Assembly: GCA_030145945.1 (NCBI GenBank)
Contig: JASLDK010000380.1
Location: forward strand, 1 to 12,815
Direction: 5' to 3'
DNA from: Nocardioides sp.
Lineage (GTDB): Bacteria > Actinomycetota > Actinomycetes > Propionibacteriales > Nocardioidaceae
DNA length: 12,815 nucleotides
The notes under the pieces are model-generated. The model did not search any database. It was not told where the DNA came from and saw only the letters and a program-made list of their open reading frames with translations. Each line of letters begins with the position of its first letter. Within the stretch, counting starts at the first letter, position 1. Below are positions 1 to 5,625 of this stretch, one piece after another. A program made the translations under genes and the position numbers.

Positions 1-1
1 G

Positions 2-481
2 GGCGAGCAGGTGGTCCTGCTCGGCACGACGCGTGAGGAGCTCTCCGGCTCCGAGTGGGCGCACGTCGTCCACGGTCATCTCGGCGGTCTGCCGCCGCGG
101 CTCGAACTGGCCGCGGAGCGCAACCTGGCTCGTCTGCTCAAGGACCTCGTCGGTGTCGCGACCAGCGCCCACGACCTTTCCGACGGCGGCCTCGCCCAGG
201 CCCTCGCCGAGGCGTCCATCGTCAGCGGTGTCGGCGCCAGCGTCCGCCTGGAGGGCGACGCCTTCGTCGGCCTGTTCTCCGAGTCGGCGACCCGTGCGAT
301 CGTCACGGTTCCCGAAGGAGAGCTCGATGAGTTGCGTGCCCTGTGTGCGCGCCACGACGTCGCGATGACCGAGCTCGGCGTGACCGGCGGTGACGCCCTC
401 GTCGTCGAGGGTCAGTTCGAGGTGCCGGTCGCCGCGTTGCGCGAGGCCTGGACCGCGACCCTTCCCAACGCTCTGGGCTGA
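2..481 (+). CDS. purL: Phosphoribosylformylglycinamidine synthase subunit PurL, C-terminal part
   Basis: PurL is the cytoplasmic ATP-dependent FGAM synthetase, which converts FGAR to FGAM in step 4 of purine synthesis using ammonia delivered by PurQ/PurS. Only the last 159 residues are here; the reading frame is open from base 2, so the gene starts outside the window. The fragment carries SGSEWAHVVHG near its start and HDLSDGGLAQAL at about fragment residues 57-68. The latter is the conserved (D/H)xSDGGL motif of the C-terminal AIRS-like domain. The end matches a small-type PurL of roughly 750 residues rather than the large PurL with a fused glutaminase, since no glutaminase domain follows. 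The TGA stop (479-481) directly touches the stop codon of the opposing lipoprotein gene. Identification is secure; total length and start cannot be seen. Confidence 0.95.
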   Translation, partial: GEQVVLLGTTREELSGSEWAHVVHGHLGGLPPRLELAAERNLARLLKDLVGVATSAHDLSDGGLAQALAEASIVSGVGASVRLEGDAFVGLFSESATRAIVTVPEGELDELRALCARHDVAMTELGVTGGDALVVEGQFEVPVAALREAWTATLPNALG

Positions 482-500
482 CTACTTCCTCAGGTCAGCC
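476..500. terminator. Hairpin spanning two abutting convergent stop codons
   Basis: GGCTGAC (476-482) and GTCAGCC (494-500) form a perfect 7-bp stem with an 11-base loop. The stem contains the purL TGA, and the complementary stop of the minus-strand lipoprotein (482-484) begins in the stem and runs into the loop. A symmetric hairpin could end transcripts in both directions. No T-run follows on either side, so this is a candidate only. Confidence 0.4.
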
Positions 501-1528
501 TGGGCGGTGACGGTCAGATCGAGCGTTTCGGGATCCGCTGACTTGCCCCAGGTCGAGGTCCGGGCCATGGCGTAGTCCTGCTCGACCGTGAGGGTCTGCG
601 GCGCGGACTTGTCGACGTCGAACATGACGTGGAAGACAGCGCTGCAGTTGGCGTTCGCGAGATCAGGACAGGTGCCTCGGCCAGGGTCGCGAAGGGCTTC
701 CGTCGCGGCGACCCCGCCGAGCGCGAAGGCGCCCTTGACCGACGTCGGGTAGTAGAGCGCCCCTGACGCGAGATCGGGGGCGATCTCGTCCCAACGGCCC
801 TGTGCCGTCGACACGGTGACGGCGAGCCAGGTGTGGCCATCAGTGGCCCACGCGTTGCCGGCGTACGGAAGTCGGAGCGCTCGCGTCGTCTCGCAGGTGA
901 AGGTCGGGGTGCCCTGCACGGTCCGGTTGAATGTCGGATTCGCCGCGCACGGGAACATCTTGGTGCGTGGAGTGCGGAGGTCGTAGAGCGGTGCAGCCTG
1001 CCCCTTGTCGACCTCACCGGTGCTGAGGTCGGCGGTCTGGGTCACCCCGTCGAAGTCGACGCTCATGGCGGGCTTGTCGCCCCTGCCGTCGATCAGCACG
1101 TAGAACGACTCGGAGCCCTGGCCGGTCTGTTCCGGCGCCGGCAGGCGGTACGACGCCCCGCTGACGACGAGATCGACGACGGGGGTTGCGTTGGTGTCGA
1201 GGTAGGCGGCGAACGCGCCGAAGGTCTCGGCGTCGTACTGCCAGGTGATGGGGACGAACACGCTGCCCGCGGGGGCCTTCACCTTCTCCCGCTGACGGGT
1301 GTCGTCGGCGGAGATCTCGGCAACCGGCGAACCCGCGGTGATCTCGAGCCGACCGATGGGGAGAGCGACCGTCGTCTCGGTGCCCCGGCCGGCGAACTGT
1401 GCGTCCCGACGAGCCGGGATGACGTCGCCGGCACGCACCGCGCTGCCGTCCTTGCAGGCCGCCAGCGCAGGTGTCAACAGCAGCAGGCCGAGCACGGTCG
1501 CGGAGCAACGACGAAGGCGCATGTGCAT
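482..1528 (-). CDS. Lipoprotein of unknown function
   Basis: This is an exported, lipid-anchored protein of 348 residues whose function I do not recognise. From the ATG at 1528 it has a basic start (residues 4-7, RLRR), a hydrophobic stretch at about 11-24 and a lipobox LAAC with the modified cysteine at 25. The mature part looks beta-rich and hydrophilic, with no further membrane segment. Four other cysteines form two close pairs (C194/C212 and C287/C295), which suggests two disulfides outside the membrane. An ATG two codons in (1522) is an equally good start; a CAGAAT hexamer six bases before it could serve a leaderless transcript. The open frame extends upstream to 1813, but that would bury the signal peptide and overlap the SCP_3 gene, so I reject the longer start. 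It converges on purL with no gap. Confidence 0.8.
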   Translation of the reverse strand: MHMRLRRCSATVLGLLLLTPALAACKDGSAVRAGDVIPARRDAQFAGRGTETTVALPIGRLEITAGSPVAEISADDTRQREKVKAPAGSVFVPITWQYDAETFGAFAAYLDTNATPVVDLVVSGASYRLPAPEQTGQGSESFYVLIDGRGDKPAMSVDFDGVTQTADLSTGEVDKGQAAPLYDLRTPRTKMFPCAANPTFNRTVQGTPTFTCETTRALRLPYAGNAWATDGHTWLAVTVSTAQGRWDEIAPDLASGALYYPTSVKGAFALGGVAATEALRDPGRGTCPDLANANCSAVFHVMFDVDKSAPQTLTVEQDYAMARTSTWGKSADPETLDLTVTAQADLRK

Positions 1529-1597
1529 ATTCTGAGGTGTGCAGCTGGGGAGCGGTCGCACGGGTGGTCGCGGGAAGAAACCTCGGGTCCGCGTGGC

Positions 1598-1603
1598 TAC
1601 GCT
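1598..1603 (+). promoter_or_regulatory. -10 element of a probable leaderless promoter (SCP_3 gene)
   Basis: TACGCT fits the actinobacterial TANNNT -10 pattern and is followed by exactly six bases (ACGACC) before the ATG at 1610. No Shine-Dalgarno sequence precedes the ATG. Transcription would start at or next to the A of the start codon. I see no convincing -35 hexamer. Confidence 0.55.
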
Positions 1604-1609
1604 ACGACC

Positions 1610-1969
1610 ATGGCCGCCCGCCTCAAGCCCGCTGACCGTGAGGCTGTCGACGGCGCACTCGCTCGTGTGGCCGACGGTGCCGCCGATCGCTCCGATCTGA
1701 AGCTGCTCACGAAGCACTTCCTGGCGGTCCTCGAGGACCGTGCGCCCGGTCGGTCCGTGGAGGTTCGGGTGCCGCCCTTCGCGGCCGTCCAGGTCATCGA
1801 GGGCGTGCGCCACACCCGCGGCACGCCGCCGGCCGTGATCGAGATGGACGCCGCGACCTGGATCGCGCTCGCGACCGGCGCGTTGGGATGGGAGCAGGCC
1901 GTTGAGAGCACGGCGGCACGAGCCAGCGGCGAACGCACCGACCTGTCGTCGTACCTGCCTCTGGCGTGA
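1610..1969 (+). CDS. SCP_3 family sterol-carrier-like protein
   Basis: A small soluble protein of 119 residues, with no signal peptide or membrane segment. It resembles the bacterial sterol carrier protein ortholog family (SCP_3), whose M. tuberculosis member Rv0807 sits just before purF. Features seen are a charged N-terminal helix (KPADREAVDGALARV), an RSVEVRVPPFAAVQVI strand region, and DAATWIALATGALGWEQAV at about residues 84-102, which resembles the SCP2-fold segment that lines the lipid pocket. SCP2-like proteins bind lipids, but the ligand and role of this family are not established. The ATG at 1610 is chosen because the family starts here and a TANNNT box lies six bases upstream; the frame is open further upstream only as a shadow of the opposite gene. 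It stands alone, flanked by minus-strand genes on both sides. Confidence 0.8.
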   Translation: MAARLKPADREAVDGALARVADGAADRSDLKLLTKHFLAVLEDRAPGRSVEVRVPPFAAVQVIEGVRHTRGTPPAVIEMDAATWIALATGALGWEQAVESTAARASGERTDLSSYLPLA

Positions 1970-1974
1970 GCGTG

Positions 1975-2559
1975 TCAGTCGGACTCCATCGCCTGGGCCA
2001 GGCGCTCTGCCTCGGCCCGGGTGAAGTCGCCGGCGAGTTGGAGCTTGCCGTCGGTGATGACGGACTGGACCACGGGTGCGACCAGGACCTTGCCGTCAGC
2101 CACGACTGCCATCCTTGTCTCGGTGCCGACGAGGGACGTGGTCAGTGCGGCGAGGCCCGTCGTCGCCGCGTCGTCGAGTTCGAGCGCGACCAGCCACCCG
2201 CCCGTCGGGCCGGATGTGGCCTTGGCGTCGTCAACGCCTCCTGACACTTCGGCAGGTGCGAGACGGTAGGCCACATCGTGGTCGTCGCACACGACCGCCT
2301 CGGCGGTGGCATCGGGCTGGCGGGACGGCACGCCACTGCAGTCACGCGGCAGGGGAGTCGTGGCCGGCGTCGCGTCGGTGGTGGAGGTGGGCGCATCGGA
2401 GGACTCGAGCACCCTCCTGAACTGCACCGGCGCGCTCGACGTACCGCTCTCGACGGAGTGGTCCTCGGCCTTCGCGTCGCGGTCATCGCCGCAGGCGGCG
2501 AAGGTGAGGAGCAGGGCGGGGATGAGGGGTGTGGCGGCGATCGCCCGAGAAGGTGCCAT
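1975..2559 (-). CDS. Lipoprotein with a free-standing SecD P1-head domain
   Basis: From the ATG at 2559 the protein has 194 residues. It has a signal peptide with a hydrophobic core at about 8-22, a lipobox FAAC with C23, a Ser/Thr/Pro/Asp-rich linker (about 24-70), then a domain like the SecD/SecDF P1 head (about 95-190). SecD-like landmarks are VQFRRVL (46-51 region), a cysteine pair C74/C91, YRLAPAEVSG (98-107), a GW start of the next strand (121), DGKVLVAPVV (155-164) and LAGDFTRAEAERLA (175-188). These follow the order of the large outer domain of actinobacterial SecD, which helps pull secreted proteins across the membrane. The protein ends where SecD would enter its next membrane helices, so all channel parts are missing. 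It probably acts alone at the outer membrane face. Another ATG lies six codons upstream (2577), but the 2559 start gives a cleaner signal peptide. Function is unknown. Confidence 0.8.
   Translation of the reverse strand: MAPSRAIAATPLIPALLLTFAACGDDRDAKAEDHSVESGTSSAPVQFRRVLESSDAPTSTTDATPATTPLPRDCSGVPSRQPDATAEAVVCDDHDVAYRLAPAEVSGGVDDAKATSGPTGGWLVALELDDAATTGLAALTTSLVGTETRMAVVADGKVLVAPVVQSVITDGKLQLAGDFTRAEAERLAQAMESD
1990..2004. terminator. Inverted repeat near the second convergent gene end
   Basis: CGCCTGGGCCAGGCG is a perfect inverted repeat that can fold as a 6-bp stem with a GGC loop. It lies 20 bases past the SCP_3 stop, inside the last codons of the opposing lipoprotein. It could end the SCP_3 transcript. 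It is also coding sequence, and there is no T-run, so it may be coincidence. Confidence 0.25.
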
Positions 2560-2582
2560 GGCCAGACCCTGACACATAGATT
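2553..2582 (+). promoter_or_regulatory. Probable leaderless promoter of the M20 peptidase gene
   Basis: The -10 candidate TAGATT (2577-2582) is followed by six bases (GGCGAC) and the ATG at 2589. GTGCCA (2553-2558) lies 18 bases before it and matches four of six bases of TTGACA. No Shine-Dalgarno sequence is present. The promoter overlaps the first codons of the divergent lipoprotein, so the two genes share very little regulatory space. Confidence 0.5.
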
Positions 2583-2588
2583 GGCGAC

Positions 2589-3941
2589 ATGACCGGATCC
2601 GTCTCCACCACCGACCTGCGTACGCGCCTCGCCGAGATCCTCCCGGGTGTCCGATCGGACCTCGAGGCCCTCGTCCGCATCCAGTCCGTCAGCGCCGACC
2701 CTGCCCGCCTCGACCAGGTCGAGGTCAGCGCGCAGGCGACCGCCGACCTGTTCGCCGCCGAAGGGGTCGACGTACAGATCGTGCGGGCCTTCGACGGCGC
2801 GCCGCCGGCGATCATCGGGGAGAAGAAGGGCCCGGAGGGCGCGCCGACCGTGCTGCTCTACGCGCACCACGACGTGCAGCCGGAGAACGACCACGCCGAG
2901 TGGGAGACCCCGCCGTGGGAGCCGACCGAGCGCGACGGCCGCCTCTACGGCCGCGGCGCCGCCGACGACAAGGCCGGCATCCTCACCCACGTTGCCGCCC
3001 TGCGTCTCCTGGGTGACGAGCTGCCAGTGACCGTCCGTCTCTTCATCGAGGGCGAGGAGGAGGTCGCCAGTGCGACCCTCCCGCAGCTCCTCGAGAAGTA
3101 CGTCGACGAGTTGCGCTCGGACGTCATCGTGATCGCCGACTCCGGCAACTGGGACATCGGCGTCCCCGCCCTGACCACCAGCCTGCGTGGCCTGGTGCGG
3201 GTCAACGCCGAGGTGCGTACCCTCGACCACGCCGTCCACCAGGGCATGTGGGGCGGTCTCGTCCCGGACGCACTGATCACGCTCTCCCGACTGATCGCCA
3301 GTCTCCACGACGACGACGGCAACCTGCTCGTCGAGGGACTGCACAGCGGCCCGGCGGCCGACGTCGACTACCCGGAGGCTCGGCTGCGCGCCGAGTCCGG
3401 CGTCGCCGAAGGCGTCGAGTGGATCGGCCACGGCCCGGCCGTCGAGCGGCTCTGGACGCAGCCAGCGCTCTCGGTCATCGGTCTCGATGCGCCCAAGGTC
3501 GACGGCTCCTCCAACACCCTGATCCCGTCGGCGCGCGCCCGCTTCGCGCTCCGCACCGCCCCCGGCGAGACCTCCGAGAACGCCGTCGCCTGCCTCAAGG
3601 CACATCTCGAGAAGCACGTCCCCTGGGGCGCCCAGCTCAGCCTCGAGGTCGTCGACACGGGCGAGCCGATCGCGCTCGACGTCACCGGGCCGGCGTACGA
3701 CGCCGCGCGCAGCGCCTTCACCGAGGCCTGGGACGGCACCGCCCCCGTCGACATGGGTGTCGGCGGGTCGATCCCGTTCATCGCGGAGTTCCTCGAGTCC
3801 TTCCCGGACGCTGCTGTCCTCGTGACCGGCGTCGAGGACCCCGACACCCGCGCCCACGGTCCCAACGAGGGGCTCCACCTTGCCGAGTTCGAGAAGGTGC
3901 TGCTGGCCGAGGCCCTCCTCCTCCGCAACCTCGCCGAATAG
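2589..3941 (+). CDS. M20 family dinuclear zinc dipeptidase
   Basis: A 450-residue cytoplasmic metallopeptidase of the M20/ArgE/DapE/CPG2 family that cleaves dipeptides or related amides with two metal ions. Expected active-site residues are visible by family comparison: H93-x-D95 in AHHDVQP (metal ligand and catalytic-site Asp), D126 in GRGAADDKAG (bridging ligand), E157/E158 in EGEEEVAS (catalytic base and ligand), D184 in ADSGNWD, and H423 in HGPNEG. H217 in HQGMWGG corresponds to the dimerization-domain histidine that reaches the partner subunit. This motif set and the length fit the carnosinase/PepV-like dipeptidase branch better than ArgE or DapE. Substrate cannot be read from sequence. 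It has no signal peptide. The last two bases of its TAG stop are the first two bases of the 21-bp repeat array that follows. Confidence 0.9.
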   Translation: MTGSVSTTDLRTRLAEILPGVRSDLEALVRIQSVSADPARLDQVEVSAQATADLFAAEGVDVQIVRAFDGAPPAIIGEKKGPEGAPTVLLYAHHDVQPENDHAEWETPPWEPTERDGRLYGRGAADDKAGILTHVAALRLLGDELPVTVRLFIEGEEEVASATLPQLLEKYVDELRSDVIVIADSGNWDIGVPALTTSLRGLVRVNAEVRTLDHAVHQGMWGGLVPDALITLSRLIASLHDDDGNLLVEGLHSGPAADVDYPEARLRAESGVAEGVEWIGHGPAVERLWTQPALSVIGLDAPKVDGSSNTLIPSARARFALRTAPGETSENAVACLKAHLEKHVPWGAQLSLEVVDTGEPIALDVTGPAYDAARSAFTEAWDGTAPVDMGVGGSIPFIAEFLESFPDAAVLVTGVEDPDTRAHGPNEGLHLAEFEKVLLAEALLLRNLAE

Positions 3942-4103
3942 TGACTTCTGACCGCCGAGTAGTGACTTGTGACGTCCGAGTGGTGACTTGTTGAGACCCC
4001 GGCGGGTGGAATTCACGACTCGGCGGTTGGAATTCACCACTCGGCGGTCGGAAGTCACCACTCGCGCGTCGGAAGTCACTACTCGGCGGTGATTTAAGTC
4101 TAG
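3940..4103. repeat. Head-to-head array of 21-bp repeats
   Basis: The region is built from contiguous units of exactly 21 bases with no spacers. Plus-oriented units begin AGTGACTT and end CCGAGT: 3940-3960, 3961-3981, and a decayed one from 3982. After a centre near 3996 the orientation flips; units begin ACTCGGCGGT and end in TCAC plus one base: 3997-4017 (diverged), 4018-4038, 4039-4059, 4060-4080. A further decayed unit begins at 4081 and has a two-base insertion, reaching about 4103. Reverse-complementing the first unit matches the unit at 4039-4059 at 19 of 21 positions, so the RNA could form a long imperfect hairpin. It lies between two same-strand genes and could act as a terminator, a protein-binding array or a REP-like element. 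I do not recognise it as a named family. Confidence 0.9.
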
Positions 4104-4111
4104 TGAGTTGC

Positions 4112-4117
4112 TACACT
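4112..4117 (+). promoter_or_regulatory. -10 element of a probable leaderless promoter (FAD/NAD(P)-binding protein)
   Basis: TACACT fits TANNNT and is followed by seven bases (AATTGCC) and the ATG at 4125. No Shine-Dalgarno sequence is seen. The surrounding 40 bases are unusually AT-rich for this window, which supports promoter function. The -35 position would fall at the end of the repeat array (about 4089-4094, GTGATT), a poor match. Confidence 0.5.
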
Positions 4118-4124
4118 AATTGCC

Positions 4125-5591
4125 ATGACGGCGACGCGCATTCCGACCGACACTCCGAATCCTCGGCACCAGGCGACCCCGGACCGCCCGCGGAGCCGGG
4201 TGGCGGTGATCGGTGGGGGTGCGAGTGGGGTCCTCACCGCCATCAACCTGCTGGTTCGCAGCGACGACCCGGGGCTTGAGGTCGTGATCCACGAGGCGAG
4301 CGGAATCGTCGGTCGGGGCATCGCCTACGGCACCAACGACCAGCGGCATCTGCTCAACGTCCGGGCCCGACACATGAGCGCCTTCCCGGACGCGCCGTCC
4401 GACCTGCTCGACTGGGCGCTGCGCACCGGGCGCAGCAATGACCCGCAGGGGTTCCTGCCGCGCGCCGACTATGCGATCTATCTCCAGGACCGGCTGGCCG
4501 ACGTCGCCGACGACCGCCTGCAGGTCAGGGCGGGTCGGGTCCTCGATGTCGTTCCCGTCGTCGAGGCAGAGCGTCATCTCGGACGGTTCCAACTCGTGAC
4601 CGAGCACACCACGACGTACGCCGACGTGGTGGTGCTCTGTCACGGGAACCAACCGCCCCGTCCGCTCGCCACCGCGGACGGGGCGGTGCTTCCCGACGCA
4701 CCCTGGCACGTCGCCAACCCGTGGGCGCTCGCCCGGCTCCGCGCCCTCCCCGAGGACGCGGAGATCCTCGTCGTCGGCACCGGCCTGACCGCCGTCGACA
4801 CGGTGATCACCCTCCTCGAGGACGGCCCCGGCCGTCGCGTGACGATGGCCAGTCGCAGCGGTCTGCTGCCCAAGCCGCACGTCTCCCAGGCCCACACCGC
4901 GTGGGTCACCAAGGTCCCGGAGAGTGCCGTGACCGCTGACGAGATCGCGGCCGCCGTCACTGCCGAGTGTCAGGCCGCGGCCGAGCGCGGCGTGGGCTGG
5001 CGTGCGGTCGTCGACGGGCTGCGTCCCCTGACGCAGGGGCTGTGGCAACGGCTCCCGATCGCCGAGCGTCGGCGGTTCCTCGATGTGCATGCCCGCGACT
5101 GGGAGGTACGCCGACACCGCATGGCGACCGAGGTCGCGCTCCGCCTCCAGTCCTACCGGTACGACGGCCGCCTTGCCGTCCACGAGGGCAGCCTGCGTCG
5201 CGTGGAGGATCTGGGTGATCGATGTCGGGTGGTCACCTCGCCCGATGCGGAGCCGGGGCACTTCGACGCGATCGTCAACTGCACGGGGCCGTTGACCGAC
5301 GTACGCCAGAGCGCCGATCCGCTGATCCGTGCGCTCGTCCAGCGCGGGACGGCGGCGCCGGATCCCTTGCGGCTCGGGTTGGACACGACGCCTGACGGGG
5401 CGCTGCTCGATGCCGGGGGTGAGGTCGTGGACGGCCTGTTCGTGGTGGGGCCACCGCGCAAGGGGACGTTGTGGGAGTCGACCGCGATCCCGGAGATCCG
5501 GGCGCAGGCCGCGCAGATCGCCGTGCGGATCTCCGGGCAGATCGCAGCAACCGCCGCGCACCCCACGAGATCAGCCCTCGTCGCGAACTGA
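4125..5591 (+). CDS. FAD/NAD(P)-binding protein, COG4529 (YdhS-like)
   Basis: A 488-residue soluble flavoprotein resembling the COG4529/YdhS group (FAD-NAD(P)-binding domain family). After a polar, proline-rich tail of about 24 residues comes an FAD-binding Rossmann motif, VAVIGGGASGV (26-36). GRGIAYGT (63-70), typical of the group, follows. A second dinucleotide motif, ILVVGTGLTAVDTV (214-227), would bind NAD(P)H. NCTGP marks the usual ATG-like motif late in the chain, and the C-terminal VVGPPRKGTLWESTAIPEIR is also family-typical. The substrate is unknown; members are annotated as hydroxyacylglutathione-hydrolase-like or simply as oxidoreductases without good support. It lies between the repeat array and purF on the same strand, and purF seems to have its own promoter overlapping this stop codon. 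Confidence 0.85.
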   Translation: MTATRIPTDTPNPRHQATPDRPRSRVAVIGGGASGVLTAINLLVRSDDPGLEVVIHEASGIVGRGIAYGTNDQRHLLNVRARHMSAFPDAPSDLLDWALRTGRSNDPQGFLPRADYAIYLQDRLADVADDRLQVRAGRVLDVVPVVEAERHLGRFQLVTEHTTTYADVVVLCHGNQPPRPLATADGAVLPDAPWHVANPWALARLRALPEDAEILVVGTGLTAVDTVITLLEDGPGRRVTMASRSGLLPKPHVSQAHTAWVTKVPESAVTADEIAAAVTAECQAAAERGVGWRAVVDGLRPLTQGLWQRLPIAERRRFLDVHARDWEVRRHRMATEVALRLQSYRYDGRLAVHEGSLRRVEDLGDRCRVVTSPDAEPGHFDAIVNCTGPLTDVRQSADPLIRALVQRGTAAPDPLRLGLDTTPDGALLDAGGEVVDGLFVVGPPRKGTLWESTAIPEIRAQAAQIAVRISGQIAATAAHPTRSALVAN

Positions 5592-5617
5592 CCGATCCGC
5601 CGTCCGGCCGGTAGGCT
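5588..5617 (+). promoter_or_regulatory. Probable promoter of purF-purM
   Basis: CTGACC (5588-5593, four of six bases of TTGACA) and TAGGCT (5612-5617, TANNNT) are 18 bases apart. The purF GTG at 5626 begins eight bases after the -10, and there is no Shine-Dalgarno sequence, so a leaderless or nearly leaderless transcript is likely. The -35 overlaps the stop codon of the upstream oxidoreductase. I see no recognisable purine-repressor site. Confidence 0.5.
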
Positions 5618-5625
5618 TGCCCAAC

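Noticed and set aside
1529..1813. Longer start for the minus-strand lipoprotein
   Set aside because: It would put about 95 unrelated residues before a clear signal peptide and overlap the SCP_3 coding region.
2142..4079. 645-codon open frame on the minus strand across the M20 peptidase and the repeat array
   Set aside because: It is antisense to a peptidase with all active-site motifs intact, its translation is low-complexity and charge-biased, and the frame is open only because the DNA is GC-rich.
3940..4103. CRISPR array
   Set aside because: Units are contiguous with no spacers, diverge from each other and switch orientation in the middle; no cas gene is nearby.
5329..5625. N-terminal extension or propeptide of PurF
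   Set aside because: The extra codons overlap the upstream oxidoreductase gene in another frame; starting at 5626 places the catalytic cysteine at position 2.
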